Part shown: positions 44,771 to 56,944 of the stretch, in pieces
Layout: every line of letters starts with the position of its first letter
Numbering within the stretch: the first letter of the stretch is position 1
NCBI GenBank assembly: GCA_037976565.1
Contig: CP137685.1
Span: 26,018,886-26,082,885 of the forward strand
Direction of reading: 5' to 3'
DNA from: Mesocentrotus franciscanus
Lineage: Eukaryota > Echinodermata > Echinoidea > Camarodonta > Strongylocentrotidae
Length of the DNA: 64,000 bases
The notes under the pieces: generated by a model
The model's input: only the letters and a program-made list of their open reading frames with translations
The model's database searches: none
Told to the model about the DNA's origin: nothing
Made by a program: the position numbers and the translations under genes

Positions 44771-45419
44771 ATTTTTTAATTTATTGGTACGGGGTAGCCC
44801 ATGCAACATCACCTGGTCTCTAATAGGGACCCTAAAAACATACATAAAATAATGCAACACAATATGTAAAAATAAAAGCATTAGAAAAACATATACAATA
44901 ATGCCAAGTAAATAGTTTTAAAAAGAGCACGTGAAAAACATTTAAATATATCAAGGTGAATGTTTGCGAATATAGAATAATCAAATATGTTAAATTACAA
45001 TAACGAGTAACAGGAAATTACAATGATATTACAAAATATGAAACAGACTACAATATTGGTGAGTATATAGGTGCCAAAGAATCCCTTATACGTCCAATGA
45101 CTTGAGATACTGTTTAAGATTAAATTTGAAAGATACCAAAGAGGGCAACTCCCGTATAATAACCGGTAAATTATTTCTAAAAATTTAGACATAGGTAATA
45201 CAAAGAGTGTTTGCAGTACTCAGTGCGGCATTTGGGAACGACAGGATCGTGTCTGGCGGATTGCCTCGTATTTTTATCATGTTTTTTTTTACCTAACTCT
45301 TGGAAATAATTTGAGTAGTAATAAGGAAAGAGGCCTTCACAGCATTTATAAAGAATTACATATCGGAAATAATTTATTCGCTATCTGAAAAATCTGAAAG
45401 TCCCCATCCATCGTGAATC

Positions 45420-45492
45420 TTCAAAACAAATAAATTTTGTAACACTCACACACACACTCACACAACACACACACACACACACACGCACCACA
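45420..45492. repeat. (CA)n simple repeat
   Basis: ACACACAC run of about 70 bp. A further (AATAATG) tract with an AGTTCGTTCTTATATAGCGCTTTTC ... AAAAGCGCTTTACAG repeat tail lies at 45632-45708 and resembles the motif inside the hAT element at 29308-29385. Confidence 0.85.
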
Positions 45493-46279
45493 CACACATT
45501 CTCTATCTCTCTTCCGTTTTGTTTTCTCTTTTTCCCCCATTTCCCCATAAATCCATGTAATGATTAGAACTATTGAAGTGTTAAACCAACATTAAATTCG
45601 ATTCTCCATTATAAAAACCTCCATTGGGGAATATAATAATAATGATAATAATAGTTCGTTCTTATATAGCGCTTTTCAGGACCGCAGGACCTTAAAAGCG
45701 CTTTACAGATATATATTATGCACCGAGGATTACGAATTTGCAATTAACTCTAGCTGAACATTTTCGCGAATGAATTTACAGTAATGATAAAGAAAATTTT
45801 CTTCCTCTGTGAATTATTATTGAAAGGATAACAATCATTCATGAACTAATGTGCGTGTGAAAGCACTATGCAAAGATGGATGGGGTATTTTTAATTGACT
45901 TTTACCCATGCGGGAGCGAACATGTGTAAGAACCAATCTCGTCGTTTTTTGTCATCCTTGTTCTCAATCCATCTCGCTATTTTTTTTAATTTATTTATTT
46001 CGCATCTTTAGACATGTCCAGCTACATAATCATAACAGAACATTGTTAAAAACATTAAAATAGGCTGGTTTACAACAGGGCTCTGTTTAAAAACAACATA
46101 AACATGACAATGAACAATATTATAAAAAGAAATGACAGGGGTAACGTAGGCTAACACACACACACACCCACACACACACACCCACACCCACGCAAACATA
46201 AACTTCCACACACACTTCATCATCACACGTACGCTTACTTCACACGCTCTCAAGTACAGCCACACTACCTGTTTACCAC

Positions 46280-47670
46280 CTGTTTACAAAATACAAATTA
46301 CATTAAAATCAAGCATAACAATAATTTGATATCACTGCTATTACCCCCTCCCTCCCCCCACCTTCATTAAAAATGAACTATTAATTGCCAGGTTTAATGA
46401 TTTTTTTTTTAATGGCTAAGGACTGGGCAGATCTGGCATTCATCAGACAAACAATTACGTTCATTTATACTAACAGATACGAATGTCCTCTGATAATATT
46501 GAGTTTTACATTGAGGGGTACGAAATAATAATCTGTTAGTGACTCGTGTTACACGTGTAGAAACATCTTCATTAAGAACAAATTTACTACATAACTGGGA
46601 TGGTGCTATCCCACTTCCACATTTATACACCATGCATAATATTGACTTTTTAAACAATTATTTCAGAGTAGGCCAGGCTAGTATTCGAAAAACTGTTTTC
46701 GATGAAGTTTCCCATGTATATCCACTCACAATACATGCTGCTCGCTTAATTGTGTAGCGTGTTTAAAGGGATCCGGTAACTTTGTCTCAGATTCTGAAAC
46801 AAAATCCTGGATTTAGCTCATGCTGCAATGATAATTATAAATCTTTAGGTCAGTCAGGAACCCCATGACTTTTACAAGCCGATCGCCTGTCTGATTATCA
46901 AGATATTTATGATTGGAAATCAAAACCAAATTTTGCGCTTTCCTAACGGTTTTCATAACACTACAGTCTATTGGGGAAAACGAGTATGGTAAAACCGGTC
47001 ACTCAAAGATTTTTATTTTTTTGAGGCACTTCTTGGTCATTTTGAAGCGCGATTTTTGTTTTGGGCTTCAATATTACACCATATAACAGACACTGATAAC
47101 ACGTAGGGCCGTGCATCTCAGATTTAACATTGTTAAACAATGCCTTTAATATTTTGTAAATTGATTCAGATCTAGATGACCAGACAGTTGAACAATATAA
47201 TGCATGGGGGAAAAACCCAATATAATCGATCAACATTAAATATATACTTCTTTCTTCTGATTAAGCCAAGTTGTTTCATGACTTTTACAATAAAAGCAAC
47301 ATGAGATTTGAATGTCAGAGTATCATCAATCGACACACCGAGACACTTATATTCTGATACACATTCTATTAAGGTACCATTAATTGTAACATATATTTTT
47401 TTATCAAGGTATTCAATCGTTGTCGAGAACCAAGAAGCATCACTTTCGTTTTGTTATCATTTAATACCAATCTATTCGTAGATGTCCACTTGTAAGCTTC
47501 ATTCATTGCAGAATTTAGTTGACTTTCAACCGATTCTAGAGTACTATACCACTAACATACAGAGTTTCATCGTCAGCAAGCATGACAACTTTTCCTGACT
47601 TGATACTAGAAACCAAATCATTAATATAGATTGTAAACAACAGGAGCCCTATCATATCTGCTTGATTTTG
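46280..47670 (-). pseudogene. CR1/Jockey-type RT fragment split by a MITE
   Basis: On the minus strand the RT palm starts near 47665 (LFTIYINDLVSS, then LADDETLYVSG, the catalytic box changed from YADD/FADD), followed by NRLVLNDNKTKVMLLGSRQ and YKCLGVSIDDTLTFKSHVAF. It runs to ALYCSTVWSSRSE near 47160, is interrupted by a 379-bp TTAA MITE, and resumes with GYTWETSSKTVFR and SKFVLNEDVSTRVTR, NRLLFRTPQCKTQYYQRTFV down to about 46400. Several frameshifts and stops are present. A (CA)n tract and AT-rich 3' region lie at 46150-46280. This is the 3' part of a non-LTR retrotransposon, not functional. Confidence 0.85.
46767..47145. mobile_element. TTAA-flanked MITE, copy 2 (379 bp)
   Basis: Starts AGGGATCCGGTAACTTTGTC and ends GTTAAACAATGCCT, with TTAA at 46763-46766 and 47146-47149. 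It is the reverse-orientation relative of 33344-33720 over its full length. It sits inside the reverse transcriptase fragment, so it is younger than that retroelement. Confidence 0.87.
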
Positions 47671-47961
47671 TAACATTCATTCCTTGCCTGCCCATCTTTT
47701 CATCCTTTTCTCTTTCCGTCTCCTCCTTTTCCCTGTATATACATGTATATTTACCTTACGGCGTCAATAGACGGACATAACTATATGTAGTGGAAAAATG
47801 AGTCATTAAATTTAGCAGGACATTTCCGTGTCCTGTTAACGATTGAACAAAAGAAGTACTGCCCTCTACGTACGTTTGCAGGCAGAGGAAACTTAAAGGC
47901 CTTCCAAGAAACAAAAGGTTTAATCATTAGTCATTAGTTTGATTAGTTATATTGTTTTGAA

Positions 47962-47990
47962 TTTAGGGTTAGGGTTAGTGTTAGGGTTAA
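47962..47990 (+). repeat. Short interstitial TTAGGG tract
   Basis: TTTAGGGTTAGGGTTAGTGTTAGGGTTAA contains four telomere-type hexamers, one variant. Metazoan telomeres are TTAGGG. It is far too short for a telomere, and single-copy sequence follows on both sides. Confidence 0.85.
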
Positions 47991-48017
47991 TATACCAGTT
48001 TTTTTTATAAATAAATA

Positions 48018-48070
48018 TGTAATATACATATATATATATATGTATATATGTAATATACATATATATATTA
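48018..48070. repeat. (TA)n palindromic tract
   Basis: GTAATATACATATATATATATATGTATATATGTAATATACATATAT is a self-complementary AT tract able to form a cruciform. Sequence from 48071 to 49377 shows no supported gene. Confidence 0.8.
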
Positions 48071-49021
48071 TTAATTTATGTGGAAAACTTGTTTTTTATT
48101 TAAAAGAGAGAGAGAGAAAATCCCACGTGACGAGATTTCTTTTTGACCAAAAGAGCGGAAACAAGAAGAAAAAAAAGATATCTCAGATTTCCTCATGTCA
48201 CGGTGGTTATGGCGGTTTTCCTTACTCGATGTCGTTCTTATTCGTAATGTGCGCGCTGATCAGTAATGGTTCTGGAGAGGGCATGGGGCAACCACAAAAC
48301 AGCAAAACTCAAGCTAACCCCAATATTGTATTTGATTACTTCTGATAAGTACACATCAAGCCCCATCAATACCGTTCTTCTTTTGACCCTTAAAAAAAGT
48401 CAACATACATTAAAATTACAAGTAAATAAACCATAATAAGAATTCAACAAAACAGGTAAAAACGAAACGGGTAACAAATCAACAATCAACATATACATGC
48501 ATATACAGAGTTAAAGGTTGAATGATCATTCCATTTTTAAAGAGTAGAAGTAAACCAAAGTTAGAGCATGCTTGATTATGATATGAAGTTAAAGCGAGGA
48601 ACAAGTAGAAAGGGAATGGAAGAACCCCAAGCCCCCTCCTAATTATTATTCTAGAACCTCACCTGGTGTTGACTTGGTCATTATATCCCAGGGATGTATA
48701 TATACTCTCAGGTATCCAATGATCATGCAATGCATGATGACCGTCAAATTATTCCTGGAAGTGTTTTTCCGATGCGAGGCTCTCCTCATTTTCATCCATC
48801 TTTATTTCTTTCTCCTGAAAGGTTTTAGACGGTGTTATTTTCCATTGCATTTGTAAATAAACTGTCCGAAAGATACACGGAAATGCTCAGTGTGTTGGAA
48901 ATAAAAATGCGGATCGTGAGTGTTTGGACTCATCAGAGATTAACCGGGTACCGCGGGTGGTTAATATATCATGAGGATAATGGCGGATTTAGTGAGGCAC
49001 AATCGGTCCGTTTTGCCCCTT

Positions 49022-49369
49022 TTATTTAAAACCCAAAAGACATACCTTAAGCAAAGATAGTGCCACTCCCCTTTTCTTTGAGGTGATGACATTTTTGTCG
49101 GAAGAATTTGGAGTTGAAAACTGGCAAGCCTTACGTATATTTTCCACCAACTTCTCGGAGACGTATTTTATGTTTAGACTATGTGTCCTATCCCTCAGCC
49201 CCCTACCCCAGGTCCTCTTATAAAATCCAGGATTAGTTAATGAACAAGAAAACCAGTTAAGTCTTGAATGGGCATATCGAACACAGTTATTCCCGTCAGG
49301 AAAAGATGTGCAAAGACGCTTTAAAAAACTGGCTGAAAGTTTCAACATTCTTGATCTTGTGATTGTCAT
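49022..49369 (-). other. Unrecognised 115-codon open frame
   Basis: An open frame starting MTITRSRMLKLSASFLKRL, with charged and cysteine residues spread through it and no transmembrane segment. I recognise no family, no splice sites around it and no neighbouring partner. It is longer than most chance frames here but still within what AT-rich DNA gives by chance. Confidence 0.15.
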
Positions 49370-49377
49370 AGTGATGA

Positions 49378-49378
49378 G

Positions 49379-49441
<63 letters not shown>

Positions 49442-49475
49442 TTTTCTCTCTCTTTCTTTCTCTATCTTTTATTTT
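49378..49475. repeat. (TC)n simple repeat
   Basis: About 95 bp of TCTCTC with occasional TTTC interruptions. Confidence 0.95.
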
Positions 49476-50791
49476 ATGAATATTTCTGTCAAGCGATTAG
49501 AGACGAGAGAAATCGTCGGCGTTTAAGCTCTATAAAATTCCAGAATATAATACATGTATACGTATAACTATTTAAAGAAATAATACCTTCCGTATTAACG
49601 ATTTTGCCTCAGAACACTTACAGCGCCTTTAAAGGAATGAATGACCTATAACAAGTGAGTCATTTTATCAGTTTATCAACACAAGGAAAATATTATCCAA
49701 AATATCCTTTATCATCACATCCGTTTTCCGCGCTTTTTCTGTTCCTGATACTTCGGCGCCAAAACATCGCCGGCGTGACCTCACATAAAAATGCTGGTGA
49801 TCGTGCCTTTTCGCTGGATCACAGCTAACTTTCTATAGTCAACCAAAATCAGAAAGAGCACGCGCCAAGTATAAAAGGTATCTGCTTTCTGAGGTAAAAT
49901 AGATACAAGTTCACTATATAGCATGCATCCAGGGACCGTGAAACATATGGGGGAAAAAGCATGCACAAGATTCGATCCAAGTTTTTACAAAGACCAAAGT
50001 ATTTCCCGTTTCTAACGGCAAAGATCTGGACAGTGTGTCGTCTTCAGAAGATAAACTATTCGACAGAGAGAGCGCGTTTCGGGTTCCGTAGTATATGTAT
50101 GGCTATAGTAGTCGATTTTTATCGAAAATGTTCGAGGAACCGAATGCGTTATCCCCAATTTGACATTGTCAGAAGTTTTCAAGACCTAGGTAAAACGTTA
50201 TAAAGTTATTATGTAATCAGTGAAATTTAATTGGGATTTAACCCTTCACGGAAAGTTAACTTGTGTGGATACAAAAAAGTAGAATAGAGTAGTTGAAGTG
50301 TCAGAAGAAAAAAAATTGGGCAAAGAATTTAAAAGTTATGAATTTGGATATTGGAGGTTACTATAGCAAAATAGGGAATTTCCCAGAGGGAGTTTTGTTA
50401 TCGCATAGGGTAAACTATCCATTTGTTTTGTACAAATATACCTTTCTTCAATATTTCCTTTTCATATTGTGGGTAGCAAAAGTGTAATTTCCAATTCCAG
50501 GATTTCCAGAATTGAGATAAAAATAATATTGGTACAGAACAAGCAAAGAACTGAGAGAAGCTTTCCTTCTTGAGGGACTAGTATTTCCGACAGTAGTGGA
50601 AACCTAAGAGCTTTTTCCATTACCAATTTAAACAGAACATCTATAATATCCCAACCCAAGTTTCCATGGTTACTGCGTATTAAGATTGGAAATACCAGCT
50701 GCATGGGGTTTTCTTTTTTAATTGCAGGATTAGCAAGGAAATTATTAATGCCTCCCCCTGAGAAGAAAATATGAACGCTATACTCACTTAA

Positions 50792-51324
50792 AGGTACTAT
50801 GTCCCATTTGCAGGCCAAAAAATGAAAAGTTTAAATTCCAACGGCATTTGAAAGATAATATTAATTTAGAACTTCACTGAAAAAAGGGGGCTTGAAAATG
50901 TCTTTAAGTGGGAAAATAACGACTATTAGTTGTCGAATCGACTCAAGTGCTACCAATACAGTAAGTAATAGTCTGATTTTCAGACCATTATACCGAATGG
51001 TCGTACGTTTTGTGCTGCGCAAAGATTCAATCAGTTTAATTTTGGCCGTTACAAGAAGTGGATTATTGATGTATACAAACGCTCATGTACCCTTTACAGA
51101 TGATTTTATGTATGTTATTACCAAAGAAGAAAGAAAAAAAGCCAGTCAGTCTCTCAATAGTGTCTGACAGTGAAGTCTAGGAAGTAAACGGGTTTCCTTG
51201 CATAATCTGAATATTAGGACACTGCTAACGTTCAAATTTCACAGATAGGACATACATGACATATTCATAATTCTTGCAAATTTCTACAGAATTTGATGTT
51301 TGCTGCAAAAGGGACATAGTATCT
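50792..51324. mobile_element. TTAA-flanked MITE, second family (533 bp)
   Basis: Starts AGGTACTATGTCCCATTTGCAG and ends CTGCAAAAGGGACATAGTATCT, a 22-bp terminal inverted repeat with two mismatches, flanked by TTAA at 50788-50791 and 51325-51328. The termini differ from the 377/379-bp family, so this is another TTAA-targeting family. The 91-codon open frame inside has no domain. Confidence 0.85.
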
Positions 51325-52075
51325 TTAATTGTAAAGATGATTACACTGTGAAGTTTTGGAATCACCATAATGAAAAGAAATTAAATAAGTCTGGTTGAAG
51401 ATCAGAAACACTGCACACAGCAATGGGTATATGGGACTACGAAGAAATGTTTGATCCAAACGTTTCAGCTATTTCTCAAAATTTCCACTGATACTGTAAG
51501 GCTTTTTTAAGAGCGATGCTTTTCAGGGAACATTCTTTCTACGATATGCTTCCAAACCGAAATTCAAAGAAATAGAAAGCTCTCGAATTATGTTTCATCT
51601 TTTCCAGACCTCAGCCTTCTCCTCAAGTCAAGGTTTAAACAAGAGTTTATTTGTAAACTGATCTATGGAAGTGTCAAGCTCTTCATAATGTCAAAATTAC
51701 AATAATTTATGTTTTAATGAATAAACAAAAGTCATATTATTTGAAGTCGAGTTCTCATTTCTGATTTCATGAATAAATTAATTTCGTTGATTCTTCTGTT
51801 TCCTTATCGAAATAATGGTGAGCGGACGTAGGCCTTATAATTAGTGGTACATTTCAAATTTGAGGATGCAGTTACGGATAGGCCTACTGATATAGACCAA
51901 GAGCTGATTTCTTGAAAGTTTTTTTGTGATCTACATGATCGCAAAGACTTTCAAATGTCATCACAATCTCAAGGATAATTTCAACACCGTATTGTATATC
52001 CCAAAGACATGTTCGGGTTTCGTAATACGTCATTTTTATGTTCGAACATTTCAATAGGTTTTTGACAAACTGCCT

Positions 52076-52299
52076 TAAAGCCCCCCAAAGTGTTGGGAGC
52101 CCCAACAATTTAATGGCAAAATTTCACTTAAATTGTATCAAAATTTGAAAGAGGATGTCATTTGAGATACACTTCTGCAAGGATTTTCAAAACAAGTGTG
52201 TTTTAAGTCGAATATTGATGAAAAAATACAAAAGTTAGGTTTTCTGCGTACTACAGAAAACCCAAATTATAATCTTTTATAAATGTTTGTCTTCAAACA

Positions 52300-52330
<31 letters not shown>

Positions 52331-52456
52331 TTTGGGGAATCTGTGCAGAAATGTGTCTGAAATGACATCCTCTATCACATTACGATATAATTAAGGTGAA
52401 ATTTTGCCATCAAATTTTTGGCGAATTTGGGGCTCAAAACACTTTAGAGGAGCTTT
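52076..52456. mobile_element. Fold-back MITE, ~380 bp
   Basis: Left arm 52076-52185 (TTAAAGCCCCCCAAAGTGTTGGGAGCCCC ... GAGGATGTCATTTGAGA) and right arm 52325-52456 (TGTCTGAAATGACATCCTC ... GGGGCTCAAAACACTTTAGAGGAGCTTTA) are reverse complements with ~80-85% identity by eye. The loop includes a (AT)n tract at 52301-52323. Confidence 0.75.
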
Positions 52457-53057
52457 ACGCTTCATGCATTCTCGTGTTGAAAGTCAACAAGGTGCAATGA
52501 AGAGATACTTGGAGCTAATTTGATCTATAAAGCAGCTAAAATTGGATTAAATTGTAACAATTCTGATGGCAATTTCTCTCTAAAAGGGAAAGCTTACTTG
52601 AGACGTAATGGCATGCAGCGACGTTTTCACGTATCTAATTCTTAACATTGACAAACACACGTGAAATATCATCACGTGCACATTCTTCACTGCCCGGATG
52701 TTAGTGATTTATTTACCATGAATCATCCTTCTGTTATATATGCTGATCATAAGTATAATTCTCCTCCCCCTCCTCCTCCTCCTCCTTTTTCTTCTGCTTC
52801 TGCTTTTGTTCCTTCTTGTTTTTTATTCTTATTCTCCAACATTATAATAATCGTGATTTAGCATACATTTTACTTACATGAATGATAAAATAACAATGTC
52901 GGGGACTTAAAACTTCCTTGCAGGAGGTAATTGTTTTGACGTAGACTAAAAGGCTGAACATGACTAACATTTTGATTGTTGTATGTATATCATTATTCAG
53001 ATACTCAACCATGAATTATTATATGAATGTTTCAATTCTCATATCCCATGCAAACGG
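52457..53057. other. Non-coding stretch
   Basis: No gene is supported. A (CTC)n/(TTCTGC)n pyrimidine tract lies at 52762-52820. Confidence 0.45.
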
Positions 53058-53069
53058 AGAGGTATAATT

Positions 53070-53383
53070 GTGGAGAAGAATAAGAAGTAGAAGTAGAAGA
53101 ATAAGAAGTAGAAGTAGAAGAAGAAGAAGAAGAAGAAGAAGAAGAAGAAGAAGAAGAAGAAGAAGAAGGAGAAGAAGTAGAAAAGAAGAAGAAGAAGAAG
53201 AAGAAGAAGAAGAATAAGAAGAAGAAGAAGAAGAAGAAGAAGAATAAGAAGTAGAAGTAGAAGAAGAAGAAGAAGAAGAAGAAGAAGAAGAAGAAGAAGA
53301 AGAAGAAGAAAAAGAAGATGAAGAAGAAGAAGAAGAAGAAGAAGAAGAAGAAAAAGAAGAAGAAGAAAAAAAAGTATATAAAA
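53070..53383 (+). repeat. Long (GAA/AAG)n polypurine tract
   Basis: About 310 bp of nearly pure purine, mainly AAG triplets with TAAGAAGTAGAAGTAG interruptions near 53085, 53115 and 53246. The opposite strand is (TTC)n. The poly-F/L frames that run through it are composition artefacts. Such mirror-symmetric purine tracts can form triplex (H-DNA). Confidence 0.95.
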
Positions 53384-54689
53384 ATCAAAATATGAAAAAG
53401 AAGTACAAACAGAATAATTCAAAAATTAAAGTAAAAAATCCGACTACACCAGAAATGTTTCAGTTTTAGGATACACATTTCACTAAAATTCATGATTTTC
53501 TTTCTTCATGATCTTAATCTTTTATTGAAAATGCAGTGCTACTTGACGTACTATGCATGTTATGTCGTAAAAATTACTTTAAAACATTTGATGAGAATGA
53601 AAAATATTTACTTTTACCCAAATACATGTATATCATTAAATGCGAGATAATTTATTTTTATCATAAAATTATGTTTCCAGGGAGATGATTATTGTTTAGT
53701 ATACGCCAAAGAAGGCCCTGAAATATCTTTCCTGAGTAAATTATGTTTGCTCGATATTTTTTTTGTTATAATAAATATATTTCCAATCTTGATGTATGAT
53801 TTGATTCGGATTTATTTTTCAGAATCGTCGCCTACTTGTTATCGGCTTACCTCTGCCTACGTTATTGATTGGCGTAAGCAATTAAGAACACATTGTGAAC
53901 ACACGACGAGCCTCTGAATACTTGTTCTATAGATAATCAAAATCCTGAGTATCACTAGTTCATTTATCCTTGTTATAATTGTAGGGTTCTAAAACCTCAG
54001 ACATAATTCACGTTTTATATTTCCATTGATTTCATGATTTCATATTTTTAGATTTGCGTAAGAAGATTGTATACAATGCATGCAATTACATATCCAGTAT
54101 ACCATGTACAAGTAACATTTAAAGTCATGCTAACTCTAGTGAACAGTGAAGAGGAAGCATGAAAGTGAGAGAGAGAGAGAGAGAGAGCAAATACAAAATA
54201 GGCAAAGAAGCTCATGCACTTTTTTATTATTTGATAACATCCGTTTCGAAGGAGTGTCGTACTTTGAAGTACTTGTAATTAGTAAATTACAAAATCTCTA
54301 CGGAATACATACAAAAATCATACAGACACACCTAACGTACACAGGCATGTAGGCCTTGTATTAAGATGGTACGTTAGAAAAAGAAATAAAAGCTTTGGGT
54401 AGCATTTATGTTTTGTATGTTTTTACCGAAAACTTAAAATAATGTGATGTTAGGCAAATAAGACCTTCGATTTACAGAGCAGACACATTCATTAGCAGGA
54501 AGGAGACAGAGAGAGACAAAGAGACGGAGAGAGAGAGAGAGAGAGACAGAGGGGGTAGGGGCGTAAAAGGGAGTCACAACATAATAGAATAATAGAGGGA
54601 GATGCCTTATTCTTCGGGATTTCATTTTCTTCTAGCTATGGATGGATATTTATATGTGGATGTTTCTTTTCCTTTCTTTATATTCGTAT
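53384..54689. other. Non-coding, AT-rich with GA runs
   Basis: Nothing gene-like is supported. (GA)n tracts are at 54166-54188 and 54510-54552. Confidence 0.45.
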
Positions 54690-55022
54690 ACCCCTCCCTC
54701 TCTCTATCTCTATCTCTCACTGTACTCCCCCTCTCTCTCTCTCTCTCCCTCCCTTTCCGCCCCTCTTTTTAATCTCTATCTCTCACTCTTCTCTCTCTCC
54801 CTATCGCTCTCCCCCTCCCTCCCGCTCCCCCTCTCTCTCTCTCTACTCTATCCCTCTCTCTCTTTATTCTTCTCTTATTATTTATCTTTCACCAAAATCA
54901 CGTCATTTACCTTTTTGAGCTTAAACCTCCATCCATGTCTGTCTCTCCCATTGTTCTTTCTTCCGCGCTTTCTCTCTCTCTCTCTCTTTCTCCCTCTCTT
55001 TCTCTCTCTCCCTCTCTCTTAG
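54690..55022. repeat. CT-rich low-complexity region
   Basis: A ~330-bp stretch dominated by CTCTCTC, CCCTC and TCTATCTC, with a ~90-bp mixed interval near 54880-54965. The 126-codon leucine/serine frame across it is an artefact of this composition. Confidence 0.9.
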
Positions 55023-55557
55023 ATTTTTGTGCACATCAGTTCTACCAGTATTAAACACATCATACACGATTAGACAAATGCAATTATCCATGATCTTTAT
55101 TTTTCTTTATTTCATTAGCTTTCATTTCATGAAATATTGATAATAAACCATTTTCATCATACCAGTATTATGTACCCAGTATATAGTATGTATCTCGCAT
55201 TGTAACACAAACAATACACCAATAGTGCATGAATCGTGTGCACGTATATTACTTTGTTTTGTCATGTTTGTGCATATATTTTATCAAAAGAAAATCGCTT
55301 AATTGACGGCACATGTCATATTTTCACGTGTTTCTGCTTCCAGCCATTGCCCTTTTAAAATAAAAGCACTGTATCGAAACAAAGTTAATGCTGAAAAATA
55401 TAGGCAGTATAGGTTAATTGTTTAATGTCTATGTTATCGAAATGCTTCAGCTCATCAATGTTTCGGTATGCTCCGAAAAAAAATGTAGACCCCTTCCCTA
55501 CCACAGAAAGTTGAATAACGAGGACATTTTCTATTCAATTAACACTTTCCCCTGTTC

Positions 55558-55765
55558 AATGGCGTAATGAGCACAAACTTGGGGGGGGTAGAAAAAAAAT
55601 CCGCATCATAAACAAGTATAATTTACAAAAAAATGAGAAAAAACGCTGACAATCATGTCATTTCAGCAACATTTGTAAATCACTTGTATCAGATTAGAAA
55701 TAAAGCACGTTTGAATTCTACTCAAAGCCTCCCCCCCCCCCATCAGTACATCAGTACGCCAGTGC
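55558..55765. repeat. Dispersed repeat, copy C, with short inverted ends
   Basis: Shares CATTTCAGCAACATTTGTAAATCAC, AGAAATAAA(G)CACGTTTGA and CATCAGTACGCCAGTG with 9820-10020 and 39215-39325. Here the left side has AATGGCGTAATGAGCAC then a G run, and the right side a C run then GTACATCAGTACGCCAGTG, so a short inverted terminus is possible and this may be the most complete copy. Confidence 0.6.
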
Positions 55766-55844
55766 CCATGTTCACTTTAAGAAAAAAAAAGGAAATTAAT
55801 AAAGTTAAAAAGAGAAAATGAGATGAGAAGAAATAGAGATGGTA

Positions 55845-56112
55845 AAGACCTTATCTCACTGAGCGGCGAATGCTTGCGAACGTTGCGAATTTTTGATTTA
55901 GGGATCAAAAAGAACCTCAGCGACACCGTCTTACAACCGTTTGCAAAGGCTTACCACTGTTTTGCAAAGGCCTACGACTGTTTTGCGACGAGAAAAACTG
56001 TTTGCGACAATGAAAACTGTTTGCGAACTTTCTTGCAACCGTTTACGAACCCTGGCGAAACCCCAAATTCGCTACGTTCGCAAGCATTCGCCGCTCAGTG
56101 AGATAGGGCCTT
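55845..56112. mobile_element. MITE with CTCACTGAGCGGCGAATG termini
   Basis: A ~268-bp unit starting AAGACCTTATCTCACTGAGCGGCGAATGCTTGCGAACG and ending with its near-perfect complement up to AGATAGGGCCTT; arms are ~48 bp. The interior repeats ACTGTTTGCGA/ACTGTTTTGCGA. High arm identity suggests a young copy. It lies just outside the large transposon. Confidence 0.88.
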
Positions 56113-56163
56113 AAGGAACGTAAATTAAGACGATAGGACCGCCCCCTTTAGTGCAACGGCTTA

Positions 56164-56835
56164 GCAAGAAAATTGTGCACTTTTTGATAAAAGCATGAAA
56201 CTTCTAGCATAGTTAGCTTTCACCATAAGATTTATTTTCAGATGTGGAGGGAAATGAGATTTGACCTCTGATGACCCTGAGAGGTCAAATTCAAAATGGC
56301 CGCCAGTCCGCATGGTCTAATGTACAAACACGCTTAGTTTTTGAACCATATAGTCCAGAAACACATTCAAGGTGTCATTTCCAACTAAATTGGGGATGCC
56401 AATTCATTTAGTAATACTTTTGAGATCGCCAGAAGTCAGGGTTTTGCATTAAGGTCAAGGTCAAGGTCAAAATTGAGTTTTGAATGTTTACAACAACAAC
56501 AAAATCCCATTTATTTGTCATTTGTTTACCCCTATGATCTCAATTTTTTGTAAGAGTGGTTCCCCTGCAGACCATTAGATTAATTTTCAGATGTGGAGGG
56601 AAGTCAGATTTGACCTCTGATGACCCTGAGAGGTCAAATAAAAAAGACCGCCAGTCCCGCCTATTCTAATACACTTAACTTTTGAACCAAATACTCTAGA
56701 AAACGATTGAGGTGTCATTTCTAACTAAATTGGGGATGCCAATTCATTTGGTAATACTTTTGAGATCATTTGAAATCAGGGATTTGCAATAAGGTCAAGG
56801 TCAAGGTCAAATTAGGCCCAAAAAGTGATTTTTTT
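56164..56835. repeat. Left terminal inverted repeat, two subunits
   Basis: Two related subunits lie head to tail: about 56224-56570 and 56571-56830. Each contains TTTTCAGATGTGGAGGGAA, the hairpin TTTGACCTCT-N10-AGAGGTCAAA (first copy 56260-56289), GGTGTCATTTC(C/T)AACTAAATTGGGGATGCC and an AAGGTCAAGGTCAAGGTCAA run. Repeated hairpins and repeated TCAAGGTCA words are plausible binding sites for the element's own protein. Confidence 0.85.
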
Positions 56836-56944
56836 TGTTGTTTTTGTTTTTGTTGTTGTTTAAACTTTGCCTCTATTTTGACAATAAAGGAGTCATTATT
56901 TACAAAAAAAAATAAAAAGGACACATGTACCACCACTTTGACTA

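Noticed and set aside
53032..53422. Long poly-phenylalanine and poly-leucine open frames on the minus strand
   Set aside because: They are translations of the (GAA/TTC)n tract and have no other sequence content.
54642..55022. 126-codon serine/leucine-rich open frame
   Set aside because: Artefact of the CT-rich low-complexity region.
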